The notes under the pieces: model-generated | Told to the model about the DNA's origin: nothing | The model's database searches: none | Seen by the model: the letters and a program-made list of their open reading frames with translations, nothing else | Translations under genes and position numbers: made by a program | NCBI GenBank assembly: GCA_900549855.1 | Contig: URPS01000002.1 | Location: 1-64,000, forward strand | DNA length: 64,000 nt | Source: an uncultured bacterium | GTDB lineage: Bacteria; Cyanobacteriota; Vampirovibrionia; Gastranaerophilales; Gastranaerophilaceae | Direction of reading: 5' to 3' | Shown here: piece by piece, positions 21,919 to 30,500 of the stretch | How positions within the stretch are numbered: position 1 is the first letter of the stretch | Layout: each line of letters opens with the position of its first letter

Positions 21919-22910
21919 TTTTAATTACAGGTGGTGCAGGATATATAGGCAGCCATTTAGCAATGGCTCTTTTAGAACAAAAAAAAGACATTATTATATT
22001 TGATAGTTTGGAGTTAGGACATTCCGAAATAATAGATATTCTAAAAAAGCATGGAAATGTAAAATTTATTCAAGGAAACTTAAAAAATCTTGATGATATT
22101 AGAGGGGTGTTCCTTGTAAATAAGATAGATGCTGTTGTTCATTTTGCAGCATATTCTCAAGTCGGAGAAAGCGTTAAAAATCCTCAAAAATACTACTATA
22201 ACAATGTTTATGGAACACTCAATTTATTGAATGCAATGCTTGAATTCGGAGTTAAGAAAATCGTATTTTCTTCTACTGCTGCAACATATGGTGAACCTAA
22301 TTATGTTCCAATAGATGAACACCACATTCAATTGCCAATTAATGCATATGGTAACTCTAAATTAATGGTTGAAAGAATTATGGATGATTACGACAAGGCA
22401 TATGGACTAAAATCAGTCCGCTTACGTTATTTTAATGTAGCCGGCGCTGATTCTGAAGCAAGAATAGGTGAATGGCACAATCCGGAAACTCACCTTATAC
22501 CAAATGTATTGAAAGCAGACCAAAATCAAATTTTCAAAATGTTTGGTGATGATTATGATACTCCTGACGGAACTTGCGTTAGAGATTATATTAATGTTGA
22601 AGACTTGGCTGATGCGCACATTAAAGCTCTTGAATACTTGAATAATGGCGGCAAAACCGATTTCTTTAACTTAGGAACTAATGATGGTAACAGTGTTAAA
22701 GATGTATTTACGGCATGTGAAAAAGTTACAGAAAGAAAAATTCCGTTGGAAGTTTGTCCAAGAAGAGAAGGCGACCCTGCAAAATTAGTAGCAGATAACA
22801 ATAAGGCGCAAAAAATTCTTGGTTGGACGCCAAAAAGAGATTTAGAATATAGTATAAAAACCGCCAATAATTGGGAACTTAATGCTCATAAACTAGGATT
22901 TTGGGAATAA
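21915..22910 (+). CDS. galE: UDP-glucose 4-epimerase
   Basis: 331 residues. It is an extended SDR: TGGAGYIGSH binds NAD, SSTAATYG carries the catalytic Thr/Ser, YGNSK is YxxxK, and RYFNVAGAD and the VRDYINVEDLA block are typical of GalE. It interconverts UDP-glucose and UDP-galactose for glycan synthesis. The ATGA overlap with recF makes it translationally coupled. Confidence 0.92.
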   Translation: MILITGGAGYIGSHLAMALLEQKKDIIIFDSLELGHSEIIDILKKHGNVKFIQGNLKNLDDIRGVFLVNKIDAVVHFAAYSQVGESVKNPQKYYYNNVYGTLNLLNAMLEFGVKKIVFSSTAATYGEPNYVPIDEHHIQLPINAYGNSKLMVERIMDDYDKAYGLKSVRLRYFNVAGADSEARIGEWHNPETHLIPNVLKADQNQIFKMFGDDYDTPDGTCVRDYINVEDLADAHIKALEYLNNGGKTDFFNLGTNDGNSVKDVFTACEKVTERKIPLEVCPRREGDPAKLVADNNKAQKILGWTPKRDLEYSIKTANNWELNAHKLGFWE

Positions 22911-23048
22911 ATTTAACGGGGCAAGGATATAACTAGGGCGACAACACTCCTTCCCTTATTAGGAAAGGTTGGGAAGGGGATTTACTTACAAATGGCTAAT
23001 ACCCACCCGCATCTGCATGGTTCAGCCCAGTCTCACCAACATCTGTGA

Positions 23049-23066
23049 CTTCCATAATTATGGAGG
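23049..23066. terminator. Hairpin between convergent genes
   Basis: CTTCCATAATTATGGAGG is a short self-paired stretch just after the stop of the Memo-AMMECR1 gene (minus) and downstream of galE (plus). On the plus strand it is followed by TTTAATATT. It is a weak terminator candidate. The preceding 130 bp hold a CCTTCCC...GGGAAGG inverted pair and no gene. Confidence 0.35.
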
Positions 23067-23073
23067 TTTAATA

Positions 23074-24456
23074 TTACATTTCTGCTTCGTCAGTGATATA
23101 AGACGCATCAAACTTATACGCTTCAATTGTTCGTGAGAAATACTCCGGTGGCAAACCTGCTTTTTCTTTCAATGAGTTCAAGAATATTTCCCTATCCGGT
23201 AATTGTTCCCAAACAACCGGAAGATAAACTGCACGTTTATCACGTTCAATAATTATAATTCCATGCGGATAAATTTTAGATAATAAATCCCGCTCATCTT
23301 TAAAATGTATTCTTTCAATTGCAGACAATACGGAAACTGAAACTTCCAGATTATTAACCTCATCTATAGCTAGCGGTTCGAATCTGGGATCCTGAAACGC
23401 TGCATTTTTAGCATTGTCAATAATATCCAAAATTAATGGCTTTGTCGGATAAATAGAACCGATACATCCTCTTAATTTTCCATTGGTTTTAAGAGTTACA
23501 AATGATGCACCAAACTGTGTTAAAACGGTTGGAATTTTCTGTGGAACATATTCTTCTTGATTAATAGTTGTCAAAATACTTTCTCTTGCTGCTGCCAAAA
23601 CATAATCATGACAATACCTTTCAATAAATTCATTGCGTGTATCTGTGTACATGAACCAAGAGCCATAGCCTACGACTCTTTCTTTATCATTACTAATATC
23701 ACCCGAATTATACATCTCAGAACGAATCATTGTACAATCATTATTATTTGCAAAATCAACAAGCCCTTTTATTCCTACAACACCACACGCTTGAGCATTT
23801 TCTAGAAAATTAATTTTGCCTGTTTCTATTATAGTTGCAGTATAAGTGTCAATTTGTCTGCACTGTTGCTGAGGATAAAAATGGCTCAAGTCTGAAGAAA
23901 TTACAAAAGACGAATTTTCCCAATATGTTGCAATCAAATCCGAAATCAGACGATAATCACAATTACCGGTTAAAATTGGAACAATTTTAATCTTTTTGCC
24001 CATTTTCTTAAGATTTTTTACGAAATCAACAGCACTTTGTTTTTGAGGCAAAAATAAATTTTGAATAAAGGGCAACTCAACTTCTATACAATGTTCCTTA
24101 TCAAAAAACTCGTTATTGATAACACTCGGAAATTTTTCAGAAATATCTTTCACTAATTTATTATTAACTTCCAAACTTCCTAGCGGAGTTTCAAAATATG
24201 AATACTCAGGAAGTGCAATATTATTAAATTCAAAATGATGAGAAGGTCCTATTATAAAAATATTCTCACTCGGTTCTAAATATTGAAAACCAGCCATAGC
24301 AGCATGACCGGAATAAGCGTATCCGGCATGAGGTACAATGATAGCCTTCGTTCTATAATCTATCGCTATCTTTTGTTTATAAGATTCTAGTAAATTATTT
24401 AACTCTTCTTGTTCCGCAGGATAAAAAATTCCTGCAAAGTCACTTTGTTTGTTCAT
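23074..24456 (-). CDS. Memo-AMMECR1 fusion (AmmeMemoRadiSam system proteins B and A)
   Basis: 460 residues from the ATG at 24456; a longer reading to 24537 adds 27 unsupported residues, and the -10 box sits directly before 24456. Residues about 1-265 are the Memo domain (GIFYPAE, VPHAGYAYSGH, GPSHH, SSDLSHF with metal-binding His). About 290-460 are AMMECR1 (LRGCIGSI, AFQDPRFEPL, VSVSVLS). Known systems pair these two with a radical SAM enzyme; that third gene is not in the window. The molecular function of the system is not established. Confidence 0.9.
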   Translation of the reverse strand: MNKQSDFAGIFYPAEQEELNNLLESYKQKIAIDYRTKAIIVPHAGYAYSGHAAMAGFQYLEPSENIFIIGPSHHFEFNNIALPEYSYFETPLGSLEVNNKLVKDISEKFPSVINNEFFDKEHCIEVELPFIQNLFLPQKQSAVDFVKNLKKMGKKIKIVPILTGNCDYRLISDLIATYWENSSFVISSDLSHFYPQQQCRQIDTYTATIIETGKINFLENAQACGVVGIKGLVDFANNNDCTMIRSEMYNSGDISNDKERVVGYGSWFMYTDTRNEFIERYCHDYVLAAARESILTTINQEEYVPQKIPTVLTQFGASFVTLKTNGKLRGCIGSIYPTKPLILDIIDNAKNAAFQDPRFEPLAIDEVNNLEVSVSVLSAIERIHFKDERDLLSKIYPHGIIIIERDKRAVYLPVVWEQLPDREIFLNSLKEKAGLPPEYFSRTIEAYKFDASYITDEAEM

Positions 24457-24462
24457 AAAATT

Positions 24463-24491
24463 ATTATAGAATACATTTTTTTTAATAGCAA
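24463..24491 (-). promoter_or_regulatory. Promoter with -10 box 6 nt before the ATG
   Basis: Minus strand: TTGCTA (24491-24486), 17-nt spacer, TATAAT (24468-24463), 6 nt to the ATG at 24456. It is a near-consensus promoter for a leaderless mRNA, and it fixes the start of the Memo-AMMECR1 gene. Confidence 0.7.
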
Positions 24492-24520
24492 AAAAAATTT
24501 TTACGGGTTTTAAAAGAAAT

Positions 24521-25114
24521 ATGAACATAACTAACATATCAAATCAAACATTTAACGGATACAAAAATCTTATTGCAGACCACTCAAAAGTTGGTGATGC
24601 AGAATCCGCAACAATAATAATGCAACTAGATAATCTAGGGACAAATGACCTTGAAAAATATGAAGAGTTAAAACAAAAAATCCCTAACATTCAAGACACT
24701 GATGACATATTAGCATTAACATATTCTAAAAGACATAAAAATGACCCCGGAACACTTATGATAAATGATGCGGTAATGCTTCGTGGTGAAGAATTGAGTG
24801 ATTTAGAAGATAATTATGATGAATATTTTTCAAGTTTTGAAAATTATAAAACAGAAGAAGGCAACACCGTAAAATTATATACATTTTTAGCAAACTTAAC
24901 AAAAAGAATTGCTAACGACAACAAATTAGGTATAGATATCGATTACCAAAAAGTAGCATTCACAGCGCACAAAATTTTTAATTCTATTGCTGGCGATGCA
25001 ACTCTTGCATTTCAATATCTACAACAGATTTTAAATAAAGGCATGCCACCACAAGAAGTTGCTCAAAAATTAAATAACGAAATTGTAAAAAGCATGTTAC
25101 CATTCTTTAAATAA
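24521..25114 (+). CDS. Hypothetical protein with N-terminal FxGYK motif
   Basis: 197 residues, no family recognised. It begins MNITNISNQTFNGYKNL, which resembles the starts of the genes at 32435 (minus) and 36606 (minus). The rest is acidic and helical, with no signal peptide or membrane segment. It is divergent from the Memo-AMMECR1 gene and 52 bp ahead of rsmH. No Shine-Dalgarno sequence is seen at the start. Confidence 0.6.
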   Translation: MNITNISNQTFNGYKNLIADHSKVGDAESATIIMQLDNLGTNDLEKYEELKQKIPNIQDTDDILALTYSKRHKNDPGTLMINDAVMLRGEELSDLEDNYDEYFSSFENYKTEEGNTVKLYTFLANLTKRIANDNKLGIDIDYQKVAFTAHKIFNSIAGDATLAFQYLQQILNKGMPPQEVAQKLNNEIVKSMLPFFK

Positions 25115-25166
25115 TTTAGATTTTCAATTCCTCAATCTTTTGATACAATAATGTTAGGAGATTGAA

Positions 25167-26093
25167 ATGGACGATTTTAAACATTATACGGTAATGCTGA
25201 ACGAAGCTGTTGACGCACTAGAGTGTCAAGATGGCAAAATATATGTAGATTGTACACTTGGAGGCGGTGGTCATAGCGAACTTATACTCAAAAGAATTTC
25301 ACCAAATGGCAGACTAATTTCTTTTGATATAGACGATGAAGCTATTGCACATTCAAAAGAACGATTAAAAGATTACCCTAATTTAACAATCGTTAAATCT
25401 TCTTATGCAAATATTAAAACAGAATTACATAAGCTTGGAATAGAAAAAATTACAGGCGGAGTAATCTTAGATTTGGGAGCGTCTTATCATCAATTAACCA
25501 AAGCAGAAAGGGGATTTTCTTTTTCTAAAGAAGCACCTCTTGATATGAGATTTGATATGGAAAGCGATTTTTCAGCGTATGATATTGTAAATAAATATTC
25601 AGAAGACGATTTGGTAAGGATATTCAGCGAGTATGGAGAAGAAAGATTTTCAAAAAGGATTGCTAAAAAGATTGTCGAAGTTAGAAGGGTTGAACCAATT
25701 AGAACAACGAAAGAACTTGCTGATATTATTATCGAAGCGACTCCTCGTATTAGGTCTAATATACACCCTGCTACAAGAGTGTTTCAGGCTATTCGTATTG
25801 AAGTAAATCAAGAGTTAAAAAATGTAAAGAATGTACTACATGACATATTGGATTTATTAGATGCTGGTGGTATAATTTCAGTTATAAGTTTTCATTCTTT
25901 GGAGGATAGAATTGTAAAACAGTTCTTCAAGTTTGAGAGTCAAAAGTGCAGATGCAATGATATGATTTGCAAATGTCCACCGCCAAAAATAGAATTGGTG
26001 AATAAAAAACCTATTATGGCGAGTGAAAAGGAGATTAAAGAAAATCCACCGTCACGAAGTGCGAAGTTAAGGGTAGTAAAAGCTATTCGTTGA
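25167..26093 (+). CDS. rsmH: 16S rRNA m4C1402 methyltransferase RsmH
   Basis: 308 residues, the family length. The SAM-binding motif is VDCTLGGGGHS, followed by SFDIDDEA, LDLGASYHQLT, RGFSF and the late SFHSLEDRIVK and PPSRSAKLR blocks. The MraW/RsmH gene usually opens the cell-wall/division cluster. Here only an FtsL-like gene follows. AGGAG lies six bases before the ATG, and a TACAAT -10 lies upstream. Confidence 0.97.
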   Translation: MDDFKHYTVMLNEAVDALECQDGKIYVDCTLGGGGHSELILKRISPNGRLISFDIDDEAIAHSKERLKDYPNLTIVKSSYANIKTELHKLGIEKITGGVILDLGASYHQLTKAERGFSFSKEAPLDMRFDMESDFSAYDIVNKYSEDDLVRIFSEYGEERFSKRIAKKIVEVRRVEPIRTTKELADIIIEATPRIRSNIHPATRVFQAIRIEVNQELKNVKNVLHDILDLLDAGGIISVISFHSLEDRIVKQFFKFESQKCRCNDMICKCPPPKIELVNKKPIMASEKEIKENPPSRSAKLRVVKAIR

Positions 26094-26128
26094 TGTTGAA
26101 TATCTTGGGAGTAGAGGAGTAAGCAGCA

Positions 26129-26656
26129 TTGGTTTCGGCTTTAAAAATCAACAATCACAACAATAAATCGGGTTTAGAGTTATTTATTGAAAAATTTTCA
26201 AGAGAAGCTAAAAAAGAAAGTTATCAAATTGAGGAAGAAACTTTTATTGATAGATCTGTTCAAAAATTAGCTGTTAATAGTATAATAGAAGGGTACTTTC
26301 CGAAGGAGAATTTAGTTAAAGACATGGCAATAAAAAGAGTAAACAAAATGTTATGTGTCATTTTAAGCCTTTTGATAGGTGTCGTTGTCGTTAGCTATTA
26401 CTTTGTTATTTCTTCTGAAATGAAATTAAATGATTTAAGTAGACAAACTGTTATTCTAAATAATGAGAATGAAGAATTGCAAAATAAATTGGATTCTTTA
26501 AAATCTTTTAACAATGTTGATAAAACCCTACAACAAAATAATATGCTTCAAAGAGCAGGACAAGTTATCGAAACTCCTGAAGTTACGATTGACACACCGA
26601 TTTCTGCTAACCGTTCTGTCAAGAAAAAAATATTTGATTATGCAATAGGTTTTTAA
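26129..26656 (+). CDS. FtsL/DivIC-like small membrane protein
   Basis: 175 residues with a TTG start; AGGAG lies nine bases upstream. There is one transmembrane helix (about 70-92, LCVILSLLIGVVVVSYYFV) with a charged N-terminal cytoplasmic part and a coiled coil after the helix (LNDLSRQTVILNNENEELQ). That layout and the place right after rsmH fit FtsL. Such proteins bind FtsB and FtsQ at the division site. The sequence is too variable to be certain. Confidence 0.65.
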   Translation: MVSALKINNHNNKSGLELFIEKFSREAKKESYQIEEETFIDRSVQKLAVNSIIEGYFPKENLVKDMAIKRVNKMLCVILSLLIGVVVVSYYFVISSEMKLNDLSRQTVILNNENEELQNKLDSLKSFNNVDKTLQQNNMLQRAGQVIETPEVTIDTPISANRSVKKKIFDYAIGF

Positions 26657-26659
26657 TTT

Positions 26660-27574
26660 ATGTTAAAAATTGTATGTGGTGCCGGAAATGAAGATACAGA
26701 AAGCGTAAAACGACTTGTTTACACATACGCAAAAGCCGGTTGCAGATGTTTTGATATTTCTGCCAGAAAAGAAATTTTACAAGCTGCAAAGGAAGCTGTT
26801 CAGTTAGCAAACGCTGAAGATATTCACTTTTGTGTAAGCGTTGGTATAAAAGGTGATCCTCACATAACAAAAGCAAAAATAAGAGAATCAGTTTGCATAA
26901 AATGCGGAAATTGTTACAGAAATTGTCCTAATGATGCGATAGAAGAATCAATCTTAGTAAACGACAAGCGTTGTATCGGATGCGGTACTTGTGCTAAAAA
27001 ATGCCCTACAGGCGCAATGACAATGTATGAAAAAGACGTTAATGTTAAAGAAATTCTTCCGTATATGGTTCAAAACGGAGTAGAAATTTTAGAATTACAT
27101 ATTATGGGGCACGACAAACAAGATTTGGATTACAAATGGGCTATTATAAATGAATGCAATCCAAAATTTGCTTCGATTTGTATTGACAGAGAGCATTTTG
27201 GAAACAGAGAAGTTATAAAGCGCATTAGAGATATGATAGCGCACAGAAAACCTTACACTACAATTGTTCAAGCTGATGGAATTCCGATGAGCGGTTCTGA
27301 TGACACATATAAGACAACTTTGCAAGCTGTGGCTATGGGCGAAATTATACAAAACAATAACCTGCCCGTCCATATAATGCTTTCCGGCGGAACGAATTCC
27401 AAAACAGCAGAATTAGCAAAGCTTTGTGGAGTGAATTATTGGGGAATTGCAATCGGTTCTTGGGCTAGAAAAATAACTAAGCCGTATATTTGCATGCCGG
27501 ATTTTTGGGAGAACAAAGAAGTTCAAGCAAAAGCTGTTGAAATAGCCAAAAAGCTTGTAGAAAGTGTCGATTAA
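26660..27574 (+). CDS. ldpA: LdpA-like 4Fe-4S protein
   Basis: 304 residues. It carries two 4Fe-4S motifs, CIKCGNCYRNCP (Cys79, 82, 85, 89) and CIGCGTCAKKCP (Cys105, 108, 111, 115). The C-terminal half has VQADGIPMSG and LSGGTNSKTAEL, then GIAIGSWARKITKP, the LdpA pattern as I remember it from Cyanobacteria (light-dependent period, a redox-sensing Fe-S protein of the clock input). It starts 3 nt after the FtsL-like gene, so it is co-transcribed. No photosynthesis or kai genes are visible here, so the role must be something other than the clock, perhaps redox sensing. Confidence 0.78.
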   Translation: MLKIVCGAGNEDTESVKRLVYTYAKAGCRCFDISARKEILQAAKEAVQLANAEDIHFCVSVGIKGDPHITKAKIRESVCIKCGNCYRNCPNDAIEESILVNDKRCIGCGTCAKKCPTGAMTMYEKDVNVKEILPYMVQNGVEILELHIMGHDKQDLDYKWAIINECNPKFASICIDREHFGNREVIKRIRDMIAHRKPYTTIVQADGIPMSGSDDTYKTTLQAVAMGEIIQNNNLPVHIMLSGGTNSKTAELAKLCGVNYWGIAIGSWARKITKPYICMPDFWENKEVQAKAVEIAKKLVESVD

Positions 27575-27590
27575 GAACTTCTATTTAACT

Positions 27591-30500
27591 CTACTTTGAA
27601 ACAATAGACAATTTTTGTCCTTCTTCCGGTTGTTCTATGTTTTTGTAAGGATTTGAAGCGTATTTAAACTGTGTATTATAAGCTTTTGTATTAGAACCTC
27701 TAAAGATTACATTTTTAATATGTTTAAGAATCATAACCCCATTCTTAGCAGTTTTTCCATTCATTATAATCTTTTTGCCATCTTTTCTTACAATACCAAG
27801 TTTTCCACCAACTTCTTTTACTACGTATTCGGTTTTGTCTTTAGCATTAGAGTTTGTAAAGACTGTGCCTACAGGAACAGCAACTCCGGCACCTAACATA
27901 ATCATATCAAGCTCTGATTTAGGTAATATTGGAACGTATTTATTGTTAGGATTAATTGATTCAATGTCATTATCAGCAAAGAATTTTTGTCTTTCTGCTT
28001 CTGTTTTTATGTTATTTTTTGCAAAGTAATCACATCTGTTAGAGAAATCGACATCACCAGAGTCAAACAAAGTTACTGTCATATCGCCATTTGCACTTTG
28101 CATCATATAAGCAACTTTTGCAAGTTCTCTTGTTAATAGCCTTCTTTCATCTACAAGTTGAGTTTTTAATTTTTCGTCATTAGGATTCGATTTCTTTTCT
28201 TCTGCTCTTTTTGCTATCTCACCTAATTCATTGTTAATATCGTTTATTCTAACTCTTGCTTCACTTGTTGATTTGTTTTGAGCTTGAACTTCCAACATAT
28301 AAGGAGTACCGTTATTCAAAGCTGCTAATTCCGGATTACTTCTATCTTTTATAGCACCATTAATTGCACCCATAACAGTTTTTCTGTATTTAGCAATATC
28401 AGATTCACCTTCTATCTCTGTCCAAGGTAAAACGTTTCTGTTTTGAAGATAAATATTTTTAGCCTTTTCTTCGTAACCGGTCATGCCCATTTCATCACCG
28501 GAATATGTTGTAGGAATACCAGGAAGACCTTTTAAGAATTCCATAATCATAGCCGCTTTTGCTACAGCCGGTTCTGTTGCAGCTTTATAAACACTATCAA
28601 TAATTTTTTCTTTATTAGCAACCGGTTTACCTGATGTAAATTCAGCTTGTTTAACAGCCATTGCAATTGCAAGTTTAATATCTCTTGCTGCGTAAGCATT
28701 CTTTCTTGTTGCAATATTTGGGTCTTCTATTTTCTTGAATTCTTCTTTATTTGATTCTACGAGATGTCTGTCATATTTTTCCACAAAATCTTTTAAAGCA
28801 TCATTTATTGAAGCCTCTGCTTTTGGAGAAAGCTTAGTTTGTTTGTAAGCATCTTTCAATAATCTTGCAATCTGAATTGTATACAAGCTGTATCTGCTAT
28901 AATCAGCTTTATGACCTAAGATTTCAGCTGCAAATTTATTATTTTCTTCTTTAAGCTTTGCGTCTTGCCAATCCATATCACCATGAACTAGATAGTTATT
29001 TATATTCATTGAATTAGCTTGTTTTACAACTTCTGTAATAAGTTTATTTTTGTCTGCTTCTGACAAATTTAAACCTTTTGCCATTTTTAAAACTTCTTTG
29101 AATGCATTTTCAACAGAAGAAAGTTCTTGCAGCTTAATCTTTTGCATATTTTCAGTTTGACCAACACCCAAGTAATTTCCGTTAGTCAAATCAACAATAG
29201 CTTTCGTAATTCTTGCCTTATCCTCATCAGATGCAACATCTGCACAATCTTCATTCAAAACTTCCATTAACAATTTACTCATAGTAATTGCACGAGGACT
29301 TGCTGTTAAGAAGTAGTTATTATTATCAACATTTAATCTTAATTCTAATGGGATGTCTGCTTCTGTTTTTGCACCGGATAAAACCTTGATTGCTGCCATT
29401 CTACCATCTCTATTTTGTTCAAAGTTACTATAATCGTTCAACAGATTAGAGTGGAATAATCCCATATCAAGAGCTAAACCGTGAATCATACGAGGTTTAT
29501 CGTGATTGCCCATAAATGTGTATAAGTTTCTTAAGTAATCAACACTTCTTGTTTGTAGCAACAAATCAAAACGATTTCTAAATCTATCATGATCTTGGTT
29601 AATACCATTACCTTCATCAAAAGATGGAGCAAAGTTAGTCAACAAATCTGTAAAGAAATAAGAATAACCTGCTTCTGAAGTAATACCTGTTTCATTAAAG
29701 AATTTTACAAACGCATCAGGTTCACCATTAAATTTTTGTCCTATATCAGTTTTTCCTTTATAAGGATATACTTCTGCTCCGAAATTATCTTTCATTAAAG
29801 GTTCGATATCAGTAATTTCTGCAACTATATAAGCATTTGGATTTTGAGATTTAACTCCTTGAACAAATTTGCTCCAAAAATTAATTACATCGTTCCAATT
29901 GTCATCAAATGCATCATCTTCATTTCTGATTGCATCCATATCCATAACGTCTTTTGCAGCATCTAATCTCCAATCCAAGCCTAAGCCTGTTCTATCAACC
30001 ATAGCTTCTGCAATTCTGAAACTTGAAGTATCAGTACCTGCAATTCTTTTTGAAATTGAATCTGCAACGAATGAAATATCAGAACTGTCTAATGTTTTTA
30101 GTCCTTTTTCCATTAATTTTTCTAATTGAGCGGCTTCTTCTTCAGGACTATGAGCATTGATTTTCAAAGATTTTAAACTTGTTCCGTTTTTCAATGCATC
30201 ATAATCATATGTAATTTCACCATTTTCTATAATTTTTGTTTGGAAATTATCTCCGCCTAATGCTTTCAAGAAAGCATATTTTGCGATATCCTGTCCGACA
30301 AGTTCCATTACATATTCGCCGTATTCTGTGTAATCACCATTCTTGTCTAGCAATTTTTCATTAGAAGTTTCGTTTGCCTTTTTAATAACAGCGTCTGCAA
30401 AATCTTTTACTTCATTATTATAAAGACTGTTAACTTTGATATAATTTTTAGAATAAGGTTCTACTAATTGCGGGTTATTTTTCTTCATCAAATCAAATCT

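Noticed and set aside
22917..23048. Riboswitch or small RNA between galE and the Memo gene
   Set aside because: It lies downstream of both convergent genes, where a riboswitch would be useless, and shows only a decayed repeat.
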